Below, piece by piece: positions 1-8,316 of a stretch of DNA of 64,000 nt. The translations under genes and the position numbers were made by a program. The stretch lies in assembly GCF_011927665.1 (NCBI RefSeq), contig NZ_JAATJA010000002.1:372001-436000 (forward strand). The letters are read 5' to 3'. Under the pieces are notes generated by a model. It was given only the letters and a program-made list of their open reading frames with translations, made no database searches and was not told where the DNA came from. Numbering within the stretch: the stretch's first letter is position 1; each line of letters begins with the position of its first letter. The stretch comes from Desulfobaculum xiamenense. Lineage in GTDB: Bacteria > Desulfobacterota > Desulfovibrionia > Desulfovibrionales > Desulfovibrionaceae.

Positions 1-1
1 C

Positions 2-271
2 TACACCGGCGACCCCGACAGCTTCGCCACCGTCGCCGAGTCCTGCTGCGTCCCCGTCGTCATCGCCGGAGGTCCGAAGCTGGACAGCACGCGCGACCTT
101 CTGCGCATGGTGCACGACAGCGTGCAGGCGGGCGGCTCCGGCCTCTCGATCGGGCGCAACGTCTTCCAGCACAAGAACGTGACACTGCTCCTCAAGGCTC
201 TCAACGGCATCGTCCACAAGGACTGGGATCTCGATCAGGCCGTCGACTTCATGGGCGACGAACTGGACTAG
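2..271 (+). CDS. 2-amino-3,7-dideoxy-D-threo-hept-6-ulosonate (ADH) synthase, C-terminal part
   Basis: This is the last 89 residues of a DhnA/class I aldolase-like protein; the start lies outside the window. The visible part has the phosphate-binding end of the TIM barrel (VVIAGGPK, then GLSIGRNVFQH). The family includes class I fructose-bisphosphate aldolase and ADH synthase. ADH synthase is favoured because the next gene, 25 bases on, is 3-dehydroquinate synthase II, its pathway partner. In methanogens the pair makes 3-dehydroquinate from a 6-deoxy-ketohexose phosphate and aspartate semialdehyde, bypassing DAHP synthase and AroB. The sequence alone does not exclude a plain aldolase; the assignment rests on context. 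Confidence 0.8.
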   Translation, partial: YTGDPDSFATVAESCCVPVVIAGGPKLDSTRDLLRMVHDSVQAGGSGLSIGRNVFQHKNVTLLLKALNGIVHKDWDLDQAVDFMGDELD

Positions 272-296
272 CGCAAACCACACGGGAAGTGAGACG

Positions 297-1271
297 ATGA
301 AGAAGATATTCGTGCAGGCCGTGCCCTTCGATAAGCATCTGGTGACCCTCGCGCTGGAATCCGGCGTGGACGGCGTCATCGTGGACCCGGCCGACCGGGA
401 CAAGGTGGCCACCCTCGCCCGTACCGAGGTGCTCGGCACCGACGCCTTCACCTACGTGACCCTTGGTGGCAAGGACGACGAGAAGACCGCCGCCGAGGCG
501 CTGGCCGCTGGCGGGCGTGTGGTGCTTCGCGAGGGCTGGGAGATCATCCCCGTGGAGAACCTTCTGGCGCAGGGGCAGGGCCTCGGCGTCGAGGTCGCAT
601 CTCTTGAGCGCGCAGTGCTCGCGGCGGGCATTCTGGAGCGCGGCGTGGACTTCATCGTGGTTCCGCCGTCCGCGTCCGCGGACCTCAAGGCCATCGTGGC
701 CGAGCTGAAGCTCAGTCAGGGCGTGCTCGACCTCGAAACCGCCACGGTCACCGCCGTGGAGCAGGCCGGGCTGGGCCACCGCGTGTGCGTGGACACACTG
801 AGCATGCTCCGGCGCGGACAGGGCATGCTGGTGGGCAATTCCAGCGCCTTTACCGTCCTCGTCCATGCCGAGACGGAGTCCAATCCCTACGTGGCCGCGC
901 GGCCGTTTCGGGTCAACGCCGGTGCCGTGCACGCCTACGTCGTGATGCCCGGCGACCGCACCAACTACCTCGAAGAGCTTTCCGCCGGAACGCAGGTGCT
1001 CATCGTGGACGCGACGGGACGAACCTCCCTTGCCACGGTGGGTCGGGTGAAGGTGGAGGTGCGGCCCATGCTGCTCGTCACGGCCCGTACCGCCGATGGT
1101 ACGCTCGGGCGGGTCTTTCTTCAGAACGCGGAGACCATCCGCGTGGTGCGCGCCGACGGCTCGCCGGTGTCCGTGGTGGAACTGAAGCCTGGCGACGAGA
1201 TTCTCGTGCGGACCGACGCGGCGGGGCGGCACTTCGGCATGCGCATCAGCGAAGACATCAAGGAAGGCTAG
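297..1271 (+). CDS. 3-dehydroquinate synthase II
   Basis: The protein has 324 residues and is a full-length member of the archaeal-type 3-dehydroquinate synthase II family (MJ1249 type), unrelated to bacterial AroB. It converts ADH, the product of the upstream gene, by NAD-dependent oxidative deamination and cyclisation into 3-dehydroquinate. The N-terminal half is barrel-like (VDGVIVDPADRDKVATL). The C-terminal part has the conserved stretch PYVAARPFRVNAGAVHAYV and the ending GDEILVRTDAAGRHFGM. The ATG follows GGGAAGTGAG. The stop is 2 bases before pheA, so the genes are probably translated together. It acts in the cytoplasm at the entry of the shikimate pathway. Confidence 0.9.
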   Translation: MKKIFVQAVPFDKHLVTLALESGVDGVIVDPADRDKVATLARTEVLGTDAFTYVTLGGKDDEKTAAEALAAGGRVVLREGWEIIPVENLLAQGQGLGVEVASLERAVLAAGILERGVDFIVVPPSASADLKAIVAELKLSQGVLDLETATVTAVEQAGLGHRVCVDTLSMLRRGQGMLVGNSSAFTVLVHAETESNPYVAARPFRVNAGAVHAYVVMPGDRTNYLEELSAGTQVLIVDATGRTSLATVGRVKVEVRPMLLVTARTADGTLGRVFLQNAETIRVVRADGSPVSVVELKPGDEILVRTDAAGRHFGMRISEDIKEG

Positions 1272-1273
1272 TC

Positions 1274-2431
1274 ATGGCGGACCAGAAAGACGACGTGACA
1301 CGCATCCCCGCCAAGCCCGAAGCCGACGAGCGTTTGGGCGTCCTGCGCGGCGAGATCGACGAACTCGATCTGCGCATCGTGGAGCTGTTGAACCGGCGGG
1401 CATCGTGCTCGCTGGAAGTGGGGCGCATCAAGCGTGGCGCGGGGGACTGCATCTTCAAACCCGTGCGCGAGCGGCAGGTCATGGAGCGCCTGCTGGTGCA
1501 TGCCGACTCGCTTCCCGAACGCCACCTGCGCGCCATCTACCGCGAAATCTTCTCCTCCAGCCGCCATCTTCAGCGGCCCCAGCAGGTGGCATACCTCGGT
1601 CCCGAGGGCACCTTCTCCTACTTCGCAGGCATCGAATTCCTCGGCCACAGCGCCGACTACATCCCCCAGAACGATCTTGAAGGCGTGTTCCGCGCCGTGT
1701 CCACCGGCGAGGCCGAGCTTGGCATCGTGCCGCTCGAAAACTCGTTGCACGGCACCGTGGGCCAGAGCCTCGATCTGTTCCTGCGCTTCGGCGTGAGCAT
1801 CCAGAGCGAGCTGTTCTGCAAGATCAGCCACAATGTGCTCGGCATGGGCACCTCGCTTGCCGACGTGCGCCGGGTGTACTCGCACCCGCAGCCGCTGGCC
1901 CAGTGCGCGCGCTGGCTTCGGGCCAACATGCCGAATGCCGTGCTCGTGCCCGTGGAGAGCACCGCCGCCGCTGCGGCCCGCGTTCAGAACGAGCCGGACG
2001 CCGCCGCCATCGGCCACGTCCGCCTTGGGGACATCTTCGGCCTCAACGTGCTGGCGCGCGGGGTGGAGGATCTGCCGGACAACTGGACGCGCTTCGTGGT
2101 CATCGGCATTGGCGGCGAGAGCGGCGGCGGGCGCGACAAGACCTCGCTCCTGTTCACGCTGCCCGACAAGCCCGGCGCGCTGTCCGGCGTGCTGGACGTC
2201 TTCGCCCGCCACGGCGTGAACATGAAGAAGCTGGAATCGCGCCCCATGCGGAGCGAGAAGTGGAAGTACGTATTTTTCGTCGATGTGGAGTGCGACCTCG
2301 AACGCGGGGAATACGCCTCGGCGCTGGCCGAGATGCGCGAGCGCTGCCACACCGTGCGGATACTGGGATGCTACCCCGCGGGGCCGTCGCTGGACGTTTC
2401 CGCGGACCTCGGGGCCGATGGCCCGGAATGA
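1274..2431 (+). CDS. pheA: Bifunctional chorismate mutase / prephenate dehydratase
   Basis: This 385-residue P-protein makes phenylpyruvate from chorismate. An AroQ chorismate mutase domain covers about residues 20-100 (LRGEIDELDLRIVELLNRR). The prephenate dehydratase domain runs from about 105 to 285; it starts VAYLGPEGTFSYFA and carries the catalytic TRF motif near residue 271 (NWTRFVVIG). The C-terminal ACT domain holds the ESRP phenylalanine-binding motif near residue 320, so feedback inhibition by phenylalanine is expected. The same frame is open upstream to 785, but the ATG two bases after the preceding stop gives the normal length. It shares chorismate with tyrA and trpE downstream. 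Confidence 0.96.
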   Translation: MADQKDDVTRIPAKPEADERLGVLRGEIDELDLRIVELLNRRASCSLEVGRIKRGAGDCIFKPVRERQVMERLLVHADSLPERHLRAIYREIFSSSRHLQRPQQVAYLGPEGTFSYFAGIEFLGHSADYIPQNDLEGVFRAVSTGEAELGIVPLENSLHGTVGQSLDLFLRFGVSIQSELFCKISHNVLGMGTSLADVRRVYSHPQPLAQCARWLRANMPNAVLVPVESTAAAAARVQNEPDAAAIGHVRLGDIFGLNVLARGVEDLPDNWTRFVVIGIGGESGGGRDKTSLLFTLPDKPGALSGVLDVFARHGVNMKKLESRPMRSEKWKYVFFVDVECDLERGEYASALAEMRERCHTVRILGCYPAGPSLDVSADLGADGPE

Positions 2432-2455
2432 TACCGTCTTGAAAGGGGTGCGTGA

Positions 2456-2680
2456 ATGAAGGTGAATTACGACGCGCAGAAGGACGTGCTGCGGATTGTG
2501 CTGTCCACAACGCCCGTGCGCAAGTGTGATTACGACAAGCCGGGCATCGTGCTCGGATACGGCAGCGACGGCTCCCTCGTCGATCTCGAGATCAGGGACG
2601 CCTCGCGCCGCATCGACGATCCCCGCAGCGTGGACCTGGCCATGAACGGCCGTAGCGTCCACGGCGTGCGGCTTTTGTAA
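2456..2680 (+). CDS. DUF2283 family small protein
   Basis: The 74-residue protein begins MKVNYDAQKDVLRI and contains GIVLGYGSDGSLVDLEI, which fits the DUF2283 family of small proteins of unknown function. AAAGGGG precedes the ATG. It lies between pheA and aroA with gaps of 24 and 22 bases, so it is transcribed with the aromatic pathway genes. No catalytic motif, signal peptide or membrane segment is visible. Some relatives are found near toxin-antitoxin genes, but no partner is seen here. A role in the pathway is only suggested by position. Confidence 0.75.
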   Translation: MKVNYDAQKDVLRIVLSTTPVRKCDYDKPGIVLGYGSDGSLVDLEIRDASRRIDDPRSVDLAMNGRSVHGVRLL

Positions 2681-2702
2681 ACCGCGACACAACGGAACGA
2701 TC

Positions 2703-4040
2703 ATGAACATTGCGCATGCCACCGTCCGGGTGAAGGCTCCGGCCAGCAAATCCATGTCCCACAGGGCCGTCATCGCAGCGGCCCTTGCCGGGGGCAGAAG
2801 CGAGTTGACCGGGGTTCTGGACAGCGTGGACCTTGAACGGACCATGGGGTGCCTGCGCGCCTGCGGGGCCGTCATCGAACGCCGGGGCGACGTTGTCGTC
2901 GTCGATGGCGTGGCGGGGCGGCCCATGGGCGGCAAGGACGAACCGGCGGACTTGAACGTGCACGAATCCGGCACCACCTGCCGCCTGATGACGGGAGTCG
3001 TCGCGGCGGGAGACGGGCGCTTCCGCATTCACGGAGCGCCGCGCATGCACGAGCGTCCCATCGGCGCGCTTGCCAGCGTGCTCGAAGACCTCGGCGCGGG
3101 TTTCGCATGGGAAGGGAAAAAGGGGTATCCGCCCTTCGTTCTTGCCGCTTCGGGCATTCCCGGCGGCGAGGTGCTCGTGGACGCGGGCGAGAGCAGCCAG
3201 TACATCTCCGGCGTGCTTTTGGCCTGCGCCTGCGGTCGTTCCGAAACCATCGTCGGCCTTGGGGGGGCCAAGGTCGTGTCGTGGCCGTACGTGGCCCTCA
3301 CCCTGCAGATCATGGACGACTTCGGCGTGCCGGTGCGCGTCCAGATTGCGCAGGGTGACGGATGGATCGACGCCGACTGGCGCGACATGGACGAGGCCGC
3401 TCCCGGCCGCGTGCGTTTCGTGGTCAGCCCCGGTAGCTACCGTGCGCAGGATTACGACGTCGAGGGCGACTGGAGCAACGCTTCCTACTTCCTCGCGGCG
3501 GGCGCGGTGGGGCCGCATCCCGTGGCCGTGTCCGGCCTGCGCATGGATTCCCTGCAGGGCGACCGCGCCATGCTCGATATTCTCGGCTTCATGGGCGCGC
3601 GCATCACGTGGCAGGCCGACGGTGTACTCGTGGCCCCGCCGGTGACGGGCTGTCTGCGCGGCGTGGAGGTCGACATGTCCTCCTGTCCGGACATCGTGCC
3701 CACCGTGGCCGTCGTGGCCGCACAGGCCGCCACGCGCACGGTCATCACCGGCGCGGCGCACCTGCGCATCAAGGAGTGCGACCGCCTCGACGCTACGGCT
3801 ACCCAGCTGCGCAAGGTGGGGGCCCGCGTCGCGGTCACCTCGGACGGGCTGATTATCGATCCTGCGGCCATCACGCCCGGTCCCGTGGATTTCGAGACCT
3901 ACGGCGACCACCGCATCCCCATGAGCCTTTCCGTGCTGGAACTGGCCGGGGTGCGGCCGACCTTCGACAATCCCGGCTGCGTGTCCAAGTCCTTCCCCGG
4001 CTTCTGGGACGAGTGGGCCAAGGTCCACCCCCGGCGCTAG
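2703..4040 (+). CDS. aroA: 3-phosphoshikimate 1-carboxyvinyltransferase (EPSP synthase)
   Basis: The 445-residue enzyme transfers enolpyruvate from PEP to shikimate 3-phosphate, the sixth shikimate step. It starts with VKAPASKSMSHRAVIAAALA, the substrate-binding lysine region. It also has HESGTTCRLM, EGDWSNASYFLAAG with the catalytic aspartate, IKECDRL, and the C-terminal DHRIPMS motif. Length is normal and both halves of the inside-out alpha/beta barrel are present. It lies between the DUF2283 gene and tyrA. The chorismate synthase that follows it in the pathway (aroC) is elsewhere in this window at 24.7 kb; aroD, aroE and aroK are not in the window. Confidence 0.96.
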   Translation: MNIAHATVRVKAPASKSMSHRAVIAAALAGGRSELTGVLDSVDLERTMGCLRACGAVIERRGDVVVVDGVAGRPMGGKDEPADLNVHESGTTCRLMTGVVAAGDGRFRIHGAPRMHERPIGALASVLEDLGAGFAWEGKKGYPPFVLAASGIPGGEVLVDAGESSQYISGVLLACACGRSETIVGLGGAKVVSWPYVALTLQIMDDFGVPVRVQIAQGDGWIDADWRDMDEAAPGRVRFVVSPGSYRAQDYDVEGDWSNASYFLAAGAVGPHPVAVSGLRMDSLQGDRAMLDILGFMGARITWQADGVLVAPPVTGCLRGVEVDMSSCPDIVPTVAVVAAQAATRTVITGAAHLRIKECDRLDATATQLRKVGARVAVTSDGLIIDPAAITPGPVDFETYGDHRIPMSLSVLELAGVRPTFDNPGCVSKSFPGFWDEWAKVHPRR

Positions 4041-4065
4041 GAAACCATTCGCAACACATGCAACG

Positions 4066-4845
4066 ATGAACGAACGAGACATGCAGATAGAGACTATCCT
4101 CGTCATTGGCAGTCAGGGCCGCATGGGACGGCTGTTCGCCACGCGCGCACAAGCCGCTGGTCTTGGCGTGCGCGGTGTGGACAGGCCGCTGTCGCCTGCG
4201 CTGGTGGCCGAGGCCGCGCGTGGGGCCGACCTCGTGCTGCTGGCTGTGCCCGCCGCCGCCATGGTCGACGTGGCCGTCATGTGTGCCGGAGTCATGGACG
4301 CCTCACAGATTCTGGCCGACATCTGCTCGGTGAAGGTCAAGCCCGTGCAGGCCATGCTGGCCGCATATTCCGGCCCCGTGGTGGGCACGCATCCGCTCTT
4401 CGGGCCCGAGCCGAAGGACGGCGAGACACGCGTGGCCGTCACCCCCGGACGCGACGACGCGGCCCGCGACGCGGTGGAAGCCTTCTTCGCGCGGATGGGC
4501 TTCGCTCCCTTCCGCACCACGGCCGAGGAGCACGACCGCGCCATGGCCGCCATTCAGGGCCTCAACTTCGTGACCACGGTCTCCTACTTCGCCGCGCTGG
4601 CCGACAGGCCTGAGCTGGAGAATTTCATCACGCCGTCCTTCAATCGCCGCCTCGACGCGGCGCGCAAGATGCTGACCGAGGACGCGGAACTCTTCTGTGG
4701 TCTCATGGACGCCAACCCCTTCACGCAGGAATCCGTGCGCGCATTCCGTTCCATGCTCAACATCGCCGCTGGCGGCGATATCGAACTTCTGGCCGAAAAG
4801 GCCAACTGGTGGTGGCGCGAGCGCAATTCAGGGGGAGACGTGTAA
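4066..4845 (+). CDS. tyrA: Prephenate dehydrogenase
   Basis: The 259-residue protein has an N-terminal Rossmann motif (ILVIGSQGRMGRLF) and the family signature PVVGTHPLFGPEPKDG. It oxidises prephenate to 4-hydroxyphenylpyruvate, the tyrosine branch. There is no fused chorismate mutase or ACT domain, so it is a short form. Two ATG codons are possible: 4066 and 4081 (MQIETILV). Neither has a strong ribosome site, and the second would give a start closer to the nucleotide-binding fold. A strong terminator follows at 4877, so this is probably the last gene of the first aromatic transcription unit. Confidence 0.92.
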   Translation: MNERDMQIETILVIGSQGRMGRLFATRAQAAGLGVRGVDRPLSPALVAEAARGADLVLLAVPAAAMVDVAVMCAGVMDASQILADICSVKVKPVQAMLAAYSGPVVGTHPLFGPEPKDGETRVAVTPGRDDAARDAVEAFFARMGFAPFRTTAEEHDRAMAAIQGLNFVTTVSYFAALADRPELENFITPSFNRRLDAARKMLTEDAELFCGLMDANPFTQESVRAFRSMLNIAAGGDIELLAEKANWWWRERNSGGDV

Positions 4846-4876
4846 CCTTTTGCCAGTCGTCAGCACGACAGTCATA

Positions 4877-4910
4877 GGGCCGCATCCTCTCCCGGGGATG
4901 CGGCCCTTTT
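4877..4910 (+). terminator. Intrinsic terminator after tyrA
   Basis: An 11-bp perfect stem (GGGCCGCATCC / GGATGCGGCCC) with an 8-base loop is followed by TTTT. It separates the adh-synthase to tyrA unit from trpE. Confidence 0.85.
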
Positions 4911-4948
4911 CGTTTCCCGCCCACGGCGGACGAAGCGACAGGGACGGT

Positions 4949-4975
4949 GTGACGAATCGAAATATGGCGTAGAAT
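4949..4975 (+). promoter_or_regulatory. Possible sigma-70 promoter of the trp operon
   Basis: The -10-like TAGAAT (4970-4975) lies 62 bases before trpE and downstream of the terminator. The best -35-like match is GTGACG at 4949, at a short 15-base spacing. A promoter is expected in this gap, but the match is weak. Confidence 0.3.
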
Positions 4976-5037
4976 GGAACAAGGCGCGTCCGAAACATGG
5001 TGCGCATAACAGGAACCCGCGAACGGCGGAGGACGAC

Positions 5038-6453
5038 ATGAGCGAGATAACGGTGAGGCAACACGGCAGATGGATGCCGGCGGATATACAGACGCCCATC
5101 AGCCTCTTTCTGGGACTGGTGGGGCAGAAGCAGGGCATTCTGCTCGAAAGCGCGCAGGTAGACGGCAGGCTCGGCCGCTACAGCATCGTGGCGTGGAATT
5201 TCGCTCTGCGTCTGTCCTGCGCGGACGGACGGCTGGAGGTCGGCGTGCGGGACTCGCGCTTTGAGCCGCTTCGCGAACTGGCGGGGCAGCCCTTTATCGA
5301 GGGCGTGCGCGAGGCCATGCGGCGCATACGCATCGAGCCGGAAGAGGGCTTCGAGGACCTGCCGTCCATCGCCCGTAGCCTCGTGGGCTATTTCGGCTAC
5401 GGCACGGCCGGGCTGTTCGAACCAAAGCTCGCGGAGGCACTGCCGCCGGAGGACGCCGAGGCCTGCCTCGTGCTGCCGGGCTGCGTGGCCATCCTCGACC
5501 ACCTGCGTAGCAGGCTATGCCTTCTGACCCTGAGCCCGGGCATGCGCCCCGCCGTGGACATGAAGGCCGTGGCGCGAGCCATGGTCAATCCGGACATCGG
5601 CGAGGTCACCGCCAACCCCGGCGAGCGCGACTACACCCGCGCCGTGGCCGACGCCATCGAGCTCATCCGGCAGGGCGAGTGCATCCAGACTGTGCTCTCC
5701 ACGCGCTTCTCGGCCACCTTCTCCGGCGACGCCTTCGTGCTCTACCGCAGGCTGCGGCAGGTGAATCCCTCGCCGTATCTGTTCTTCATGCGCTTGCCGC
5801 GCATCGAGCTGTTCGGCTCCTCGCCGGAACTCCTCGTGCGCTGCGACGGTGGGCAGCTCACCACCTGCCCCATCGCGGGCACCCGAAGGCGCGGGGCCAC
5901 CCCCGCCGAGGACGAGGCCCTCGCCCGCGAGCTGCTGGCCGACCCCAAGGAGCGTGCCGAGCACGTCATGCTGGTGGACCTCGGGCGTAACGACCTCGGG
6001 CGCATCGCCACCCCCGGAAGCGTCAGCGTGGACACGTTCATGCAGGTGGAGCGCTTCTCCCATGTCATGCACCTCACGTCCTACGTCAGCGCGACGCTTC
6101 GCGACGGGCTGGATGCGCTGGACGTGCTGGCCTCGGCCTTTCCCGCTGGGACCGTCTCGGGCGCGCCCAAGGTGCGGGCCATGGAGATCATCGCCGACCT
6201 CGAACGCCGCCCGCGCGGGCCCTACGCCGGAGCCATTGGCTGGCTTGGGCTGGACCGGGACCGCGTGGACATGGACACCGGCATCACCATCCGCAGCATG
6301 TGGGTGCGCGATGGAAAGCTCCATTGGCAGGCGGGCGCGGGGATCGTGTTCGATTCCGACCCCGTGCGGGAATGGGAGGAATGCGCCAACAAGGCGCGCG
6401 TGCTCGGAGAAATCCTCACCGGACGCGGAGGCTGCGATGTTCTTGCTGATTGA
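5038..6453 (+). CDS. trpE: Anthranilate synthase component I
   Basis: The 471-residue chorismate-binding enzyme makes anthranilate using ammonia from TrpG. The N-terminal LLES motif (GILLESAQVDG), which binds tryptophan for feedback inhibition, is present. The chorismate-binding domain shows IAGTRRRG, DLGRNDLGR, FPAGTVSGAPK and GAIGWLGLD. The start has a good GGAGG seven bases upstream. It is the first gene after the 4877 terminator and overlaps trpG by 17 bases, so the two subunits are translationally coupled. The family also includes aminodeoxychorismate synthase, but the complete trp set downstream settles the assignment. Confidence 0.96.
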   Translation: MSEITVRQHGRWMPADIQTPISLFLGLVGQKQGILLESAQVDGRLGRYSIVAWNFALRLSCADGRLEVGVRDSRFEPLRELAGQPFIEGVREAMRRIRIEPEEGFEDLPSIARSLVGYFGYGTAGLFEPKLAEALPPEDAEACLVLPGCVAILDHLRSRLCLLTLSPGMRPAVDMKAVARAMVNPDIGEVTANPGERDYTRAVADAIELIRQGECIQTVLSTRFSATFSGDAFVLYRRLRQVNPSPYLFFMRLPRIELFGSSPELLVRCDGGQLTTCPIAGTRRRGATPAEDEALARELLADPKERAEHVMLVDLGRNDLGRIATPGSVSVDTFMQVERFSHVMHLTSYVSATLRDGLDALDVLASAFPAGTVSGAPKVRAMEIIADLERRPRGPYAGAIGWLGLDRDRVDMDTGITIRSMWVRDGKLHWQAGAGIVFDSDPVREWEECANKARVLGEILTGRGGCDVLAD

Positions 6454-7021
6454 TAACTACGACTCGTTCACCTTCAATCTCGTGCAGGCGTTCCAGCGCC
6501 TCGGGCACGATCCGAAGGTCCTGCGCAACGACGACCCCGCCGTTCTCGAACTGGCGGACTCCGGCCGTCTGCGCTGCGTGTGCATCTCGCCGGGACCCGG
6601 CCGTCCCGAGACCGCCGGGCTGTGCCTCGAATTCCTGAAGCGCCTGCCCGCGACGGTGCCCGTGTTCGGCGTTTGCCTCGGGCACCAGATTCTCGGCGCG
6701 TTCGCTGGTGCGCCCGTGGTGCAGGCCGAGCGCATCATGCACGGCAAGACCTCGCCCGTCCGCCACGACGGCACCGGCCTCTTCGCGGACCTGCCGAATC
6801 CCGTGGAGGTCGGCCGCTACCACTCGCTCCTCGTGGATGTGGACGCCGCGCCAGAGGACGTTCGCAAGCGCCTCGTCGTCACCGCGCGTACCGACGAGGG
6901 CGAGGTCATGGGCCTGCGCTACGCAGACCGCCCATGGGCAGGCGTGCAGTTCCATCCCGAATCGGTGCTCACCCCGGATGGCGACCGCCTCATCGCGCGG
7001 TTCCCGGATGGCATCGTGTGA
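6437..7021 (+). CDS. trpG: Anthranilate synthase component II (glutamine amidotransferase)
   Basis: The 194-residue class I glutamine amidotransferase supplies ammonia to TrpE. It starts MFLLIDNYDSFTFNLVQ and has the nucleophile Cys80 in VFGVCLGHQILG and the catalytic histidine-glutamate pair in VQFHPESV. The ATG lies inside the end of trpE (17-base overlap). There is no phosphoribosyltransferase fusion. The stop is followed by 260 bases of non-coding DNA holding repeat copy A before trpD, unusual inside an otherwise tightly packed operon. Confidence 0.95.
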   Translation: MFLLIDNYDSFTFNLVQAFQRLGHDPKVLRNDDPAVLELADSGRLRCVCISPGPGRPETAGLCLEFLKRLPATVPVFGVCLGHQILGAFAGAPVVQAERIMHGKTSPVRHDGTGLFADLPNPVEVGRYHSLLVDVDAAPEDVRKRLVVTARTDEGEVMGLRYADRPWAGVQFHPESVLTPDGDRLIARFPDGIV

Positions 7022-7052
7022 TGGGGTGGGGCGGCGAGGTGCGGCGGGGAAA

Positions 7053-7251
7053 GGCCTCCGGCGGCCGGGCTCTGCCCGGACCCGGTCAAGGGGGTGACCC
7101 CCTTGACAATCCTCACTAGGGCTTCGTCGCGCAAAGCCGCACGGTGCGCCAAGGGCACCCACGGTTATCGCATGTCGGGGGTCCAGGGGGCCAGCGGCCC
7201 CTTGGCCGGCGGAGCCTACGGCTTGCACCAGTCAATGAACGATACGGCCAG
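7053..7251 (+). repeat. Structured intergenic repeat, copy A (type 1)
   Basis: About 200 bases, bounded by GGCCTCCGGCGGCC on the left and GGCCGGCGGAGCC plus a conserved edge (GATACGGCCAG) on the right. Internal inverted repeats are CCGGGC-TCT-GCCCGG (7065-7079), GTCAAGGGGGT / ACCCCCTTGAC with one base between (7085-7107), GGCTT/AAGCC, and a CCAGGGGGCC-AGC-GGCCCCTTGG arm pair (nearly perfect in this copy). It matches copies at 14.2, 22.3, 29.5, 41.1 and 58.7 kb. This copy separates trpG from trpD. Confidence 0.9.
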
Positions 7252-7281
7252 ACACACGCACATAACCCGCAAAGGGAGACG

Positions 7282-8316
7282 ATGACGATGACGATGACGC
7301 AGACAACGGACGCGAAGGGAATGCACATGGCGGAGGTCTTGGAGCTTCTGGCCTTTCACAAGGATTTGCCGCAGGACATGGCGGACGAGAGCTTTCGGCG
7401 GCTGATGGACGGGACCATGAGTCCGGCGCAGGCTGGGGCCTTCCTGATGGGGCTCAAGACCAAGGGCGAGACGGCCCGCGAACTGACGGCAGCGGTGAAT
7501 GCGGCCCTTGCGCATGCGCGGCTGGTGCCGGGCTTGAGCGGAGCGCGCATCGACACCTGCGGCACCGGCGGCGACGCGACGTGCAGCTTCAACTGCTCCA
7601 CGGTGGTGGCGCTGACCTTGGCGGGCATGGGCTACAAGGTGGTGAAACACGGCAACCGGTCGGTGTCGAGCACCTGCGGCAGCGCGGACGCGCTGGAGGC
7701 CGTGGGCCTGTCCCTGACCACGAAGCCCGAGGCCGTTGCCGGGGAATTGGAACGCTGCAATTTCGCGTTCCTGTTCGCGCCGGAGTACCACCCGGCGTTC
7801 CGGCACATCATGCCCGTGCGCAAGGAAATCGGCTGTCGGACGCTGTTCAACATGCTGGGTCCGCTGCTCAACCCGGCGCGGCCCACGCATCAGCTTCTCG
7901 GCGTGGCGCTGCCGCAGTTTTTGCTGCGCATGGCCACAGTGCTCGCCAATACCGGCGTGCGCCGGGCGGCGGTGGTGCATGGGGCCGGGGGCTTCGACGA
8001 ATTGACGCCCTTCGGCGTGAACCGGATGGTGGAGGTGCGCGACGGCTGGCTGCGCGAGGCGGAGTTTGACCCAGCGGACTACGGTTTCGCGCGGCACGCG
8101 CCGGAGGCCGTGGCCGTGACCGGACGCGACGAGGCCGTGGCCGTGCTGCGCGAGGTGCTGGCCGGCGGCGGACCCGAGGCCATGCGCGACATGGCGGCGC
8201 TGAACGTCGGCATGTGCGTGCATCTGTTGGAGGACGGCATGGACATGGCGCAGGCCATGGACGCGGCGCGTGCGGCACTGGCCGCCGGAGCCGGGGAGCG
8301 GGTGCTCCATGCTTGA
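7282..8316 (+). CDS. trpD: Anthranilate phosphoribosyltransferase
   Basis: The 344-residue enzyme attaches phosphoribose from PRPP to anthranilate. Family motifs are CGTGGDATCSFNCST (PRPP pyrophosphate loop), KHGNRSVSSTCGSADALE and FNMLGPLLNPA. The chosen ATG follows GGGAG and opens a run of three ATGACG units (MTMTMT); ATGs at 7288 and 7294 or the one before AEVLELL are alternatives. The frame is open further upstream into repeat A, but that part is not protein-like. It overlaps trpC by 8 bases. Confidence 0.95.
   Translation: MTMTMTQTTDAKGMHMAEVLELLAFHKDLPQDMADESFRRLMDGTMSPAQAGAFLMGLKTKGETARELTAAVNAALAHARLVPGLSGARIDTCGTGGDATCSFNCSTVVALTLAGMGYKVVKHGNRSVSSTCGSADALEAVGLSLTTKPEAVAGELERCNFAFLFAPEYHPAFRHIMPVRKEIGCRTLFNMLGPLLNPARPTHQLLGVALPQFLLRMATVLANTGVRRAAVVHGAGGFDELTPFGVNRMVEVRDGWLREAEFDPADYGFARHAPEAVAVTGRDEAVAVLREVLAGGGPEAMRDMAALNVGMCVHLLEDGMDMAQAMDAARAALAAGAGERVLHA

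Noticed and set aside
4974-5009. Eleven-codon frame with one Trp codon before trpE, as a trp leader peptide
   Set aside because: Only one Trp codon, no ribosome site, and no antiterminator or terminator pair fits in the 28 bases that remain before trpE.
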